DNA of 64,000 bases from Bacteroidales bacterium (lineage in GTDB: Bacteria; Bacteroidota; Bacteroidia; Bacteroidales; UBA932): contig JAEEQS010000005.1 in NCBI GenBank assembly GCA_016285455.1, positions 62,001-126,000 of the forward strand. The letters run 5' to 3'. This document shows, in pieces, positions 1 through 6,797 of the stretch. The translations under genes and the position numbers were made by a program. The notes below the pieces were generated by a model, which saw only the letters and a list, made by a program, of their open reading frames with translations, searched no databases and was not told where the DNA came from. How positions within the stretch are numbered: position 1 is the first letter of the stretch; each line of letters begins with the position of its first letter.

Positions 1-327
1 AGCGGAAACAGGCACTCGGCATCCGGCAGTTTCTGCCTGCAATACAGTGATCTCAAGGTTATTGTGGACAAGGATAACGGGCCATACGAGAAACTGTCAG
101 AAAAGGCGGGGCTGATAAACAAGTTTGCCGGCGTGGCCATTCATAAAGAAAATCCTCGCAAGAACCAGGCAGAACCTTATACTTGCGAGGTATCCGTTTC
201 TAGAGACCCGATGAAGAATTATGGGGCATACCTTGTATCTGCTCTTCTGGACGGCGTAAAGAAAACCGTCCTCAGAGATCTAGCTTACAAGGAAGTCAAC
301 AAGCGTATGGGCCGCAAAAAGCATTAG
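1..327 (+). CDS. C-terminal fragment of an AsmA-like protein (5' end outside the window)
   Basis: The frame is open from base 1 to a TAG at 325-327, so this is the last 108 codons of a longer gene; the GTG at 64 is internal, not a start. The visible part has a 'GSFCLQYSDLKVIV' strand, then a stretch ending in 'KNQAEPYTCEVSVSRDPMK' and 'YLVSALLDGVKKTVL'. This layout (a DLKV strand, an asparagine-rich turn, an RDP motif and an amphipathic end) resembles the tail of Bacteroidetes AsmA/DUF748-type envelope proteins, which are periplasm-spanning lipid-transport-like proteins. The family call rests on this tail only. The stop overlaps the stop of the convergent hydC by a few bases, so no terminator separates them. 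Confidence 0.5.
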   Translation, partial: SGNRHSASGSFCLQYSDLKVIVDKDNGPYEKLSEKAGLINKFAGVAIHKENPRKNQAEPYTCEVSVSRDPMKNYGAYLVSALLDGVKKTVLRDLAYKEVNKRMGRKKH

Positions 328-803
328 TCCTTGGAGAAATCTGCAATAATCTTCTTGATGTCTGCAGGGTTGAGGTGGCCGTAAACCTTTTCTCCAACCA
401 TTGCAACAGGTGCAAGGCCACAGGCGCCAACGCACCTGAGGCAGTCCAGAGAGAATCTTCCGTCTTCCGTGGTTTCTCCAACGTCTATTCCAAGAGTTCT
501 CTTGAATTCTTCCAGAATCTTTTCAGAACCCCTTACGTAGCAGGCGGTTCCAAGGCAAACTGAAACTGGGTGCTTGCCTTTTGGAGTCATTGTGAAGAAT
601 GCGTAGAAGGTAACTACACCGTAAACGCGGCTTACCGGAATGTTGAGTTTCTCAGCGATAACGGCCTGAACTTCCATAGGAAGGTAGCCAACCGTATGCT
701 GGGCTTCGTGAAGTATGTTGATGAGCTCACCTGGCTTGTTGCCGAATTTGTCGCAGATGGCTTTTATCTTTTCAACGACTGTGCTGCATAATTTTTCTGC
801 CAT
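324..803 (-). CDS. hydC: HydC, NuoE-like [2Fe-2S] subunit of the NAD-linked [FeFe] hydrogenase
   Basis: This 159-aa protein has the thioredoxin-like [2Fe-2S] fold of NuoE/HydC. The ligand pattern is visible as C83 and C88 ('VCLGTACY') plus C124 and C128 ('CLRCVGACG'). The N-terminal half carries the family's helical segment with 'TVGYLPMEVQ' and 'VYGVVTFYAFF'. In trimeric hydrogenases this subunit passes electrons between the flavin subunit HydB and the rest of the complex in the cytoplasm. It is the last gene of hydB-hydA-hydC and starts 17 bp after hydA ends. NuoE of complex I is the alternative, but no other nuo genes are present and hydA is adjacent. Confidence 0.93.
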   Translation of the reverse strand: MAEKLCSTVVEKIKAICDKFGNKPGELINILHEAQHTVGYLPMEVQAVIAEKLNIPVSRVYGVVTFYAFFTMTPKGKHPVSVCLGTACYVRGSEKILEEFKRTLGIDVGETTEDGRFSLDCLRCVGACGLAPVAMVGEKVYGHLNPADIKKIIADFSKD

Positions 804-820
804 AACCGTTATGTTTTATG

Positions 821-2584
821 CTAGTACTTAATTGTTTTGTCTGAATAATGGGTGTGGAGAAGAGCGTGGGCCTTTTCGCTCAGAGGCTTGCCAAAATACT
901 TCTCGTACATCTCTATGATGCTGCGGTTCTCGTGGCTCTTTCTCAGAGGCATGTTCTTATCTTCCTCGTAGATAGCCTTCTGGCGAGCCTTGATAATCTC
1001 AAAGTCTCCGTGGTGGAGAGGCTGTCCGCCGCCGCCGATGCATCCGCCAGGGCAGGCCATAATCTCGATAACGTGGTACTTGCACTTGCCGGCTCTGATT
1101 TCTTCCATAAGCTTGCGGGCGTTGCCAAGGCCGTAGGCGATAGCCACGTTGAGGGCAAATCCGTTGAAGTCTATGGTAGCGGTCCTGAGGCTGTCCATAC
1201 CTCTAACTTCCTCAAAGTCAATCTTAGGGAGAGGCTTCTTGGTGTAGAGTTCGTAAGCCGTTCTGAGAGCTGCCTCCAGAACGCCGCCTGTAGAGCCGAA
1301 GATGGCAGCAGCGCCGGTACTTTCTCCCAAAGGATTGTCAAAGTCCATATGAGGGAGAGTGTCAAAGTTGATGTTGCATCTGCGGATAAGGGTAGCGAGC
1401 TCCCTGGTGGTGATGGAGTAGTCCACATCCGGATTTCCATTGGTCTTGAATTCAGGCCTCTGGCACTCGAATTTCTTTGCAAGGCAAGGCATTACGGAAA
1501 CAACCACAAGCTTTTCCCTTGGGATGTTCATCTTTTCTGCCCAGTAGTTCTTGGCTATTGCACCGAACATCTGCTGAGGAGATCTTGCCGTGGAAGGATA
1601 CTGGAGAAGATCAGGGAAGTTGTGCTCGTAGAAGTTAACCCAGGCCGGGCAGCAGGAAGTCATAAGAGGAATAGGAACGCTCTTGTCTCCCTCCAGGAAC
1701 TTGGTAAGCCTTTCCAGAAGCTCGCTGCCTTCCTCCATAATGGTGGCATCTGCAGAGAAGTCTGTATCGAACACGTAGTCGAATCCCAGGTCTTTCAGGG
1801 CGGCAACCATCTTGCCGGTAACAATGCTACCAGGAGCGTTGCCGAATTCCTCGCCGAGGGCAACCCTTACGGCAGGGGCAACCTGAACCACAACGGTCTT
1901 TTCAGGATTCTCAAGATCATCGATAAGCTGGTCTGTATAAGTCCTTTCCGTGAGAGCGCCAACAGGGCATACCGCAACGCACTGGCCGCAATAGGTGCAG
2001 TCTGTATCCTTGAGCATCCTGTTGAAAGAAGGAGCTATAGTGGTGTTGAAACCTCTGCCAACGGCTCCAAGGGCTCCAACGCTCTGATAGACATTGCACA
2101 TTGTCTCGCATCTGCGGCAATAGATGCATTTGTCCATATTCCTGACGATGGAGGCTGTCATTTCCTTCTTCCTCAGGCTAAGTTCTCCGGCGTAAGGGGT
2201 CTCGTTGATGGAAAGATGCTGGGTAACAGCCTGAAGCTCGCATTTTCCGCTCTTAGGGCAGGTCAGGCACTCGTTAGGATGGTCAGAGAGCATAAGCTCA
2301 ATGACAGTCTTGCGGGCCCTTATTACCCTTATGGAACTGGTCTTGACCTCCATTCCTTCTGTGCACTTGGTGCTGCAGGCGGGAGCCAGGTTCCTTCTTC
2401 CTTTTACCTCTACTACGCATACGCGGCAGGAAGCCGGGTGGTTGTCTGCGCAGGTTCCCTTGAGGTTCATATGGCAAAGAGTAGGAATGACTATTCCAAT
2501 GCTTTTTGCCGCATCCAGAATCGTTGTGCCTTCAGGAACAACGACCTTGTGGTTATCTATTATCAGTGAAATATTGTGTTGCAT
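821..2584 (-). CDS. hydA: HydA, catalytic subunit of trimeric [FeFe] hydrogenase
   Basis: A 587-aa enzyme for reversible H2 production. The electron-transfer end has a [2Fe-2S] site (C37, C53, C56, C70), a His-Cys [4Fe-4S] site (H102, C106, C109, C115) and two ferredoxin clusters (C153/156/159/163 and C196/199/202/206). The H-cluster domain has all three signatures: TSCCPAW (C311 probable proton relay, C312 ligand), MPCLAKKFE (C367) and ACPGGC (C511, C515). It lacks the extra C-terminal [2Fe-2S] domain of the Thermotoga HydA. With HydB and HydC it matches group A3 enzymes, many of which couple H2 to NADH and ferredoxin together; bifurcation here is inferred. It lies 13 bp after hydB. Confidence 0.96.
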   Translation of the reverse strand: MQHNISLIIDNHKVVVPEGTTILDAAKSIGIVIPTLCHMNLKGTCADNHPASCRVCVVEVKGRRNLAPACSTKCTEGMEVKTSSIRVIRARKTVIELMLSDHPNECLTCPKSGKCELQAVTQHLSINETPYAGELSLRKKEMTASIVRNMDKCIYCRRCETMCNVYQSVGALGAVGRGFNTTIAPSFNRMLKDTDCTYCGQCVAVCPVGALTERTYTDQLIDDLENPEKTVVVQVAPAVRVALGEEFGNAPGSIVTGKMVAALKDLGFDYVFDTDFSADATIMEEGSELLERLTKFLEGDKSVPIPLMTSCCPAWVNFYEHNFPDLLQYPSTARSPQQMFGAIAKNYWAEKMNIPREKLVVVSVMPCLAKKFECQRPEFKTNGNPDVDYSITTRELATLIRRCNINFDTLPHMDFDNPLGESTGAAAIFGSTGGVLEAALRTAYELYTKKPLPKIDFEEVRGMDSLRTATIDFNGFALNVAIAYGLGNARKLMEEIRAGKCKYHVIEIMACPGGCIGGGGQPLHHGDFEIIKARQKAIYEEDKNMPLRKSHENRSIIEMYEKYFGKPLSEKAHALLHTHYSDKTIKY

Positions 2585-2597
2585 ATAAGTGGCTGTA

Positions 2598-4505
2598 TTA
2601 TCTGACTGTTACTGCTTTGAACTTGCATCTGGACATGCACATTCCGCACTTGATGCACTTTGAGAAAATGATTGCGTGCGGCTTTCTTGGCATGCCCTCT
2701 ATGGCTTCTGCCGGGCAGTGAACCGCGCAGGCGTGGCAGCCGACGCACTTCTCAGGATTAATCATATAGGTGAGCAAAGCCTTGCACTGCTTTGCGCGGC
2801 ATTTCTTGTCTCTTACGTGCTCCACAAACTCGTCCCAGAAATTGTTCAGGGTGGAAAGAACCGGGTTAGGGGATGTCTGGCCAAGTCCGCAAAGAGCTGT
2901 GTCTTTGATGACTCCGGCAAGAGTCTTGAGTTTGTCCAAGTCTTCCATAGTGCCGTTTCCGGCAATGATCTTGTCCAGGATTTCCAGCATCCTCTTGTTT
3001 CCTATACGGCAAGGGGTGCATTTTCCGCAGGATTCACCCACGATGAAGTCCAGATAGAAACGCGCAACGGAAACCATACAGTTGTCTTCGTCCATCACGA
3101 TCATTCCACCGGAACCCATCATACTGCCAGCGGCGGTAAGGGTGTCAAAGTCGATAGGGGTGTCTAGGTGCTTTTCAGTAAGGCATCCTCCGGAAGGGCC
3201 TCCGGTCTGCACAGCCTTGAACTGCTTGCCGCCCTTGATTCCACCTCCGATATCGAAGATAACTTCTCTTAAGGTAGTTCCCATAGGAACTTCAATAAGA
3301 CCTACGTTGTTGATCTTTCCGGCAAGGGCAAATACCTTGGTTCCCTTGGACTTGTCGCTTCCGTAAGAAGCAAACCAGTCTGCGCCCTTGTTGATTATGA
3401 TAGGGACGTTTGCCAAAGTCTCCACATTGTTCACGTTGGTAGGCTTGCCGTTGTATCCGCTCTCTGCAGGGAACGGCGGCTTGAGGGTAGGCTCACCTCT
3501 GCGGCCTTCCATAGAGTGGATAAGGGCGGTCTCCTCTCCGCAGACAAAAGCGCCGGCGCCGTAACGTATGTTGATGTCGAAAGAGAAAGACGTTCCCAGG
3601 ATTTTCTTTCCGAGAAGCCCGTATTCCCTTGCCTGCTTGATGGCTATCTTAAGTCGGTCAACTGCAAGAGGATACTCGGCCCTGATGTAAACCAGGCCGT
3701 GGCTTGCGCCAATCGCGTATCCGCAAATTGCCATAGCCTCAACAATGGAGTTAGGGTCTCCCTCCATAATGGAACGGTCCATAAATGCTCCAGGGTCTCC
3801 CTCGTCTGCATTGCAGACCACGTATTTTTCCTTAGACTGGTTCTTTGAAGCAATCTCCCACTTCATTCCGGTAGGGAATCCTCCGCCGCCTCTTCCCCTT
3901 AGGCCGGACTTCTTGATTTCATCTATCACGGCTTTAGGGCTGCGGTTGAGCAGGCAGTCTGCCAGGGCAAAATACCCGTCGCGAGCTATATATTCTACAA
4001 TATCCTCAGGATCAATGAGTCCGCAGTTCCTAAGAGCAATTCTCACCTGCTTGCGGTAGAAGTCCATATGCTTGGAGTCCGATACTGTGGCCTTCTTCTT
4101 TGGATCTACATAAAGAAGCCTTTCAACTCTCTTCCCGCCAATGATATGCGTGGTGAAAACCTCCTCCGCGTCTTCTGGCTTGACCTTGGTGTAGAATGTA
4201 TTGTCTGGAATGATTTTGACGATAGGGCCTTTTTCGCAGAAACCAAAGCAGCCTGTGGTTATTACCTCAACCTTGCCTTCAAGATTGTTTTCCGCAATCA
4301 GTTTCTTGAAATTGTCCGCTATCAGATGGCTCTGGGAAGCCTTGCATCCTGTACCTCCGCAGGTCAGGATCTGTATTTTAGGAGTCCCTTTCTTCAGGCC
4401 GCAGCATGCAGACGAGTCTTGATGGTCGCTCTGCTCCCTTGGCTTGAGATGGACACTCGCTTTTTCACGGATTTTCTTCAAATCCTCAACAGAAGATATC
4501 TTCAT
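2598..4505 (-). CDS. hydB: HydB, NuoF-like FMN/NADH subunit of [FeFe] hydrogenase
   Basis: From the ATG at 4505 the protein is 635 aa. The open frame runs on to 4556, but the extra 17 residues are hydrophobic and unlike the family, so I choose 'MKISSVEDLKK'. Order of domains: an N-terminal thioredoxin-like [2Fe-2S] module (C49, C54, C86, C90); the NuoF FMN/NADH domain with the glycine loop 'GLRGRGGGGFPTG' near 201-213; a [4Fe-4S] site (C493, C496, C499, C539); and a C-terminal two-cluster ferredoxin (C587/590/593/597 and C617/620/623/627). It oxidises or reduces NAD(H) and is the proposed bifurcation site in HydABC enzymes. It is the first gene of the operon. Confidence 0.94.
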   Translation of the reverse strand: MKISSVEDLKKIREKASVHLKPREQSDHQDSSACCGLKKGTPKIQILTCGGTGCKASQSHLIADNFKKLIAENNLEGKVEVITTGCFGFCEKGPIVKIIPDNTFYTKVKPEDAEEVFTTHIIGGKRVERLLYVDPKKKATVSDSKHMDFYRKQVRIALRNCGLIDPEDIVEYIARDGYFALADCLLNRSPKAVIDEIKKSGLRGRGGGGFPTGMKWEIASKNQSKEKYVVCNADEGDPGAFMDRSIMEGDPNSIVEAMAICGYAIGASHGLVYIRAEYPLAVDRLKIAIKQAREYGLLGKKILGTSFSFDINIRYGAGAFVCGEETALIHSMEGRRGEPTLKPPFPAESGYNGKPTNVNNVETLANVPIIINKGADWFASYGSDKSKGTKVFALAGKINNVGLIEVPMGTTLREVIFDIGGGIKGGKQFKAVQTGGPSGGCLTEKHLDTPIDFDTLTAAGSMMGSGGMIVMDEDNCMVSVARFYLDFIVGESCGKCTPCRIGNKRMLEILDKIIAGNGTMEDLDKLKTLAGVIKDTALCGLGQTSPNPVLSTLNNFWDEFVEHVRDKKCRAKQCKALLTYMINPEKCVGCHACAVHCPAEAIEGMPRKPHAIIFSKCIKCGMCMSRCKFKAVTVR

Positions 4506-4675
4506 AAGTATTACTGTAATGCTAGTCTTAAAAATTAGGGCGTAAAGATAAGACAAATTTCTTTAATTCCGTAATTTTTCTCTTTACAATAATTCTAAAT
4601 CACAAGGATTTGACATATCAAGGCCTTCCAATTTGAAATAATGTGCGAAAAAAACATTGAGTTAATATAAAATGC

Positions 4676-4683
4676 TATATTTG
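4676..4683 (+). promoter_or_regulatory. Candidate -7 box (TATATTTG) for the 4711 gene
   Basis: TATATTTG matches the Bacteroidetes -7 consensus TAnnTTTG. No well-spaced TTTG is visible upstream (a TTG lies at 4657, 16 bp away). Transcription would begin near 4690, after the ATG at 4672, which supports the start at 4711. The rest of the 205-bp divergent gap towards hydB (4506-4710) is AT-rich; I see no clear hydB promoter in it. Confidence 0.5.
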
Positions 4684-4710
4684 TTATTGGTGTTTTTGAA
4701 ATCTGCCGTT

Positions 4711-5457
4711 ATGAAAACAAAGGTTATTTCCTCTTTATTTGCCGCAATAGTTTTGGGCCTCAATTGTTCATTTGCGCAAGTCTATCCAAGCTTTGACGAT
4801 GACTCTTATGTTGAAAGTGTCAAGTTAAAGGGTCAGAAGCCTACAATTGTTGATTTTGTAAATAATTATCTCAGCGATGCGGAGGGTGACCTTGGAGCCC
4901 ATCTCTCAGATATGTGGGATAACTACAAGGCTGGAAAGCCGCAGGAAAAAGGTATGAAGGTAACAGTTGATGTGCGCAACGGCTACGCAAGGTTTGAGGA
5001 AAGTTATTCGGAAGCCAACGAACTGTCTGTTACAGAGATGTGCTACTGGAACTGCTCAGACGGCAAGCACAAAATCCTGGCCTTTTCCAACAGTTTGTTT
5101 GCAGACGGCAAATTCGTGGAAGGCCAGTATACAGGAACTGTGTTCTGGCTTTACGAGAATTCTACCAGAAGGCTGATGCAGATAGGAGCCTCTGAAATTG
5201 GCGCTGAAGTTGAATCTGGGGTTGAGCATATTACCTCTGGCTATGACGGCAAGAACTGGTACTATGAAAAAGGCGGAAAGAAGACTGTTCTGACTCAGGA
5301 AGAATACGACACCTGGTATGCCGACACTCATCCTGTAATAATTTACCATCTTCCGCAGGTGGGTAAAGAGATTAAAGTGGAATTCTGGACTCCCAAGAGA
5401 GTTAAAATTAAAGTCCTGACCTGGGACGGCCTGAAATTCCATATCCCTAATTATTAA
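4711..5457 (+). CDS. Secreted protein of unknown function
   Basis: From the ATG at 4711 the product is 248 aa and opens with a standard signal peptide ending near 'LNCSFAQ'. An in-frame ATG at 4672 would add 13 residues but overlaps the -7 box, so I reject it. The mature part has an acidic start ('SFDDDSYVESVKLKG'), many aromatic residues, and repeated beta-strand-like segments that describe the protein poorly at family level ('WLYENSTRRLMQIGA', 'YDGKNWYYEKGGKKT'). I do not recognise a domain. It is followed 31 bp later by a small membrane-anchored protein, and both probably end at the hairpin at 5968. Confidence 0.7.
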   Translation: MKTKVISSLFAAIVLGLNCSFAQVYPSFDDDSYVESVKLKGQKPTIVDFVNNYLSDAEGDLGAHLSDMWDNYKAGKPQEKGMKVTVDVRNGYARFEESYSEANELSVTEMCYWNCSDGKHKILAFSNSLFADGKFVEGQYTGTVFWLYENSTRRLMQIGASEIGAEVESGVEHITSGYDGKNWYYEKGGKKTVLTQEEYDTWYADTHPVIIYHLPQVGKEIKVEFWTPKRVKIKVLTWDGLKFHIPNY

Positions 5458-5488
5458 TATTTTGAACAACAATTAATAGCGTTATACT

Positions 5489-5929
5489 ATGAAATACGGA
5501 TCATTGATAGTTTTGCTGCTTGTTGCGGGAGCAAGCATTCTGTTTATAAGTATGGACACAAAAAAACCCAAACTCAAGGGCACAACCTGGAAGTGCGTAG
5601 AAACGATGTTTGTGGCAGATGCCGGAAACGAGAGAATTACCTATACATTGGAATTCACTTCAGACAGGGATGTTGTGTATAAAAGGGAAAGCTATATGCC
5701 TCCATTCCCTTCTATGAGGATGAATGCAGACGGAACTGTTTCTACAGAACCTGGGTGGAGCTCAGAGAGTTCAGATAAAGGTACTTACAAATTCAAGCGC
5801 AAGACTCTGACAATCACGTTTGAGAATGGCTCTACTGATATATTCGAATGGAAAGACGGCAAGCTTGTTTCATTAAGAAGGAGTATTTCGGGAGAGTTAA
5901 GGGAATTTAGTTTGGCAGAAGGGGAATAA
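5489..5929 (+). CDS. Small membrane-anchored, lipocalin-like protein of unknown function
   Basis: A 146-aa product with one N-terminal hydrophobic segment (residues 5-21) followed by 'KKPKLKGTTWKC'. That opening, the run of short strands ('YTLEFTSDRDVVYKR', 'KGTYKFKRKTLTITFENG') and the length recall the lipocalin-like proteins common in Bacteroidales, where a 'G.W' motif begins a small beta barrel. The segment could be an uncleaved anchor or a signal peptide; no lipobox cysteine is present. It sits 31 bp after the preceding secreted protein gene, in the same direction, and a GC-rich hairpin follows its stop. The lipocalin resemblance is my inference. Confidence 0.65.
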   Translation: MKYGSLIVLLLVAGASILFISMDTKKPKLKGTTWKCVETMFVADAGNERITYTLEFTSDRDVVYKRESYMPPFPSMRMNADGTVSTEPGWSSESSDKGTYKFKRKTLTITFENGSTDIFEWKDGKLVSLRRSISGELREFSLAEGE

Positions 5930-5967
5930 GTCTTCATCTTGCTAAGTTTTTGTTACAAAGCGCTTAT

Positions 5968-5998
5968 AACCGGGCCGGCACAGGATGCCGGTCCGGTT
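5968..5998 (+). terminator. GC-rich hairpin after the 5489 gene
   Basis: Arms 5968-5980 and 5986-5998 pair over 13 positions (one mismatch) around a 5-base loop and are followed by a T-rich but interrupted stretch. It lies 39 bp after the stop at 5929 and upstream of the next gene's own -7 box, so it fits a terminator. Confidence 0.7.
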
Positions 5999-6005
5999 TG
6001 GTTTC

Positions 6006-6013
6006 TACATTTG
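6006..6013 (+). promoter_or_regulatory. Candidate -7 box (TACATTTG) for the 6064 gene
   Basis: TACATTTG fits TAnnTTTG and lies 50 bp before the ATG at 6064, directly after the terminator hairpin. The matching -33 region would fall inside the hairpin and no TTTG is seen at the right distance, so the call is moderate. Confidence 0.45.
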
Positions 6014-6063
6014 CACCACCAAATCAAGAAAGACAATTATTAGTACATTTTAAATTCAAGATC

Positions 6064-6342
6064 ATGAAAAAGGTATTGTTTATCGCTGTAGCTGCTCTTG
6101 CATTCGTAGCTTGCAAGAACAATGCTCCTGCTCAGGAGGCTACTGCTGAGGCTACTGAGGCTGCTGCCGAGGTAACTGAGGTTGCTACTGAGGTTGTTGA
6201 TTCTACCGCCGCTGCTGTTGAGGCTGTTGAGGCTGAGGCTAACAAGGTAGAGGAAGTTGCCGCTGAGGTTAAGGAAAGCGCAGAGGCAGTAAAGGGTGCA
6301 GTTGAGGCTGTAAAGGACGCTGCTGAGGCTGTAAAGAAGTAA
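6064..6342 (+). CDS. Small Ala/Glu/Val-rich lipoprotein
   Basis: From the ATG at 6064 the product is 92 aa; the upstream in-frame ATG at 5950 would run through the terminator and promoter and is rejected. The N-terminus is a lipoprotein signal with the lipobox 'FVAC' (Cys17), so it should be an anchored lipoprotein. The mature part is almost entirely Ala, Glu, Val, Thr and Lys with no aromatic residues, in repeated units such as 'EATEAAAEVTEVATEV' and 'AVEAVKDAAEAVKK', which predicts one long amphipathic helix or coiled coil, negative first and more basic at the end. Function is unknown; an envelope-spanning helical lipoprotein (Lpp-like in style, not homology) is one possibility. Confidence 0.75.
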   Translation: MKKVLFIAVAALAFVACKNNAPAQEATAEATEAAAEVTEVATEVVDSTAAAVEAVEAEANKVEEVAAEVKESAEAVKGAVEAVKDAAEAVKK

Positions 6343-6363
6343 TTCTTTTTGACCTGAAAGGAG

Positions 6364-6392
6364 AACGGATGGCTTATGTCATCCGTTTTTTT
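6364..6392 (+). terminator. Rho-independent terminator after the 6064 lipoprotein
   Basis: Arms AACGGATG (6364-6371) and CATCCGTT (6380-6387) form an 8-bp stem with an 8-base loop, running into a T tract at 6386-6392. It lies 22 bp after the stop codon. Confidence 0.85.
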
Positions 6393-6415
6393 GTTCCCAT
6401 TCCCAAGGCACAAAA

Positions 6416-6446
6416 TTTGTTACATAAAATAAATGTGCTATATTTG
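6416..6446 (+). promoter_or_regulatory. Full Bacteroidetes-type promoter for the 6487 gene
   Basis: TTTG at 6416-6419, a 19-bp spacer, then TATATTTG at 6439-6446: an exact match to the Bacteroidetes -33/-7 consensus. Transcription would start near 6453, giving a leader of about 34 bases before the ATG at 6487 and ruling out the upstream in-frame ATG at 6433. Confidence 0.85.
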
Positions 6447-6486
6447 GAAAGCAAAACTTAACAATAACCCTTTAATACTTCACATT

Positions 6487-6726
6487 ATGAAAAAGATCAT
6501 TGCAATGATGTGCGCAGCACTCTTCCTCTTCGGCGGAACTTATGCTCTTGCTTCAACCTCTGTTTCTGAGCCTCAGACAATGGAGAAGACCAAGAAGAAA
6601 GATAAGTCAGGCGAGAAGGTTAAGGCTACTGACAAGAAACAGGACACCAAGAAAGACAACAAGGACAAGAACAGCAAGGAGGGCAACAAGAAAGACAACT
6701 CCAAATCTGATACCAGCAAGAAGTAA
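6487..6726 (+). CDS. Small exported lysine-rich, probably disordered protein
   Basis: A 79-aa product with a signal peptide (residues 1 to about 22, 'FLFGGTYALAS'). The mature chain after about residue 30 is built almost only of Lys, Asp, Asn, Ser, Glu, Gly and Thr ('DKKQDTKKDNKDKNSKEG'), with no hydrophobic core, so it should be unfolded and strongly basic after export. It has its own consensus promoter and a strong terminator, so it looks like an independent, well-expressed unit. No family is recognised. A basic periplasmic peptide that binds nucleic acid, LPS or peptidoglycan is speculation. Confidence 0.7.
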   Translation: MKKIIAMMCAALFLFGGTYALASTSVSEPQTMEKTKKKDKSGEKVKATDKKQDTKKDNKDKNSKEGNKKDNSKSDTSKK

Positions 6727-6744
6727 TCTTCTTCTTCAGAGATG

Positions 6745-6780
6745 AAAAAAAACTCCTGCCAGGCGGCAGGAGTTTTTTTG
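6745..6780. terminator. Bidirectional terminator between convergent genes
   Basis: CTCCTGCC (6753-6760) and GGCAGGAG (6765-6772) form an 8-bp stem with a 4-base loop, flanked by an A run on the left (6745-6752) and a T run on the right (6773-6779). The symmetry lets it end both the 6487 gene on + and the operon ending at 6798 on -. Confidence 0.93.
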
Positions 6781-6797
6781 TTTTTCAGGCGTTTGCG

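Noticed and set aside
848-2569. 573-codon open frame on the + strand opposite hydA
   Set aside because: Its product is low in recognisable motifs and mirrors the codon pattern of hydA, whose cluster ligands are all intact. An antisense shadow of a biased gene.
324-4505. Part of a respiratory complex I (nuoEFG)
   Set aside because: HydA has all H-cluster motifs, which NuoG lacks, and no membrane nuo genes are present.
6121-6342. Short-period GCTGAGG-like repeats as a CRISPR or tandem DNA repeat
   Set aside because: The repetition follows codons for Ala, Glu and Val inside an intact lipoprotein gene and has no spacers.
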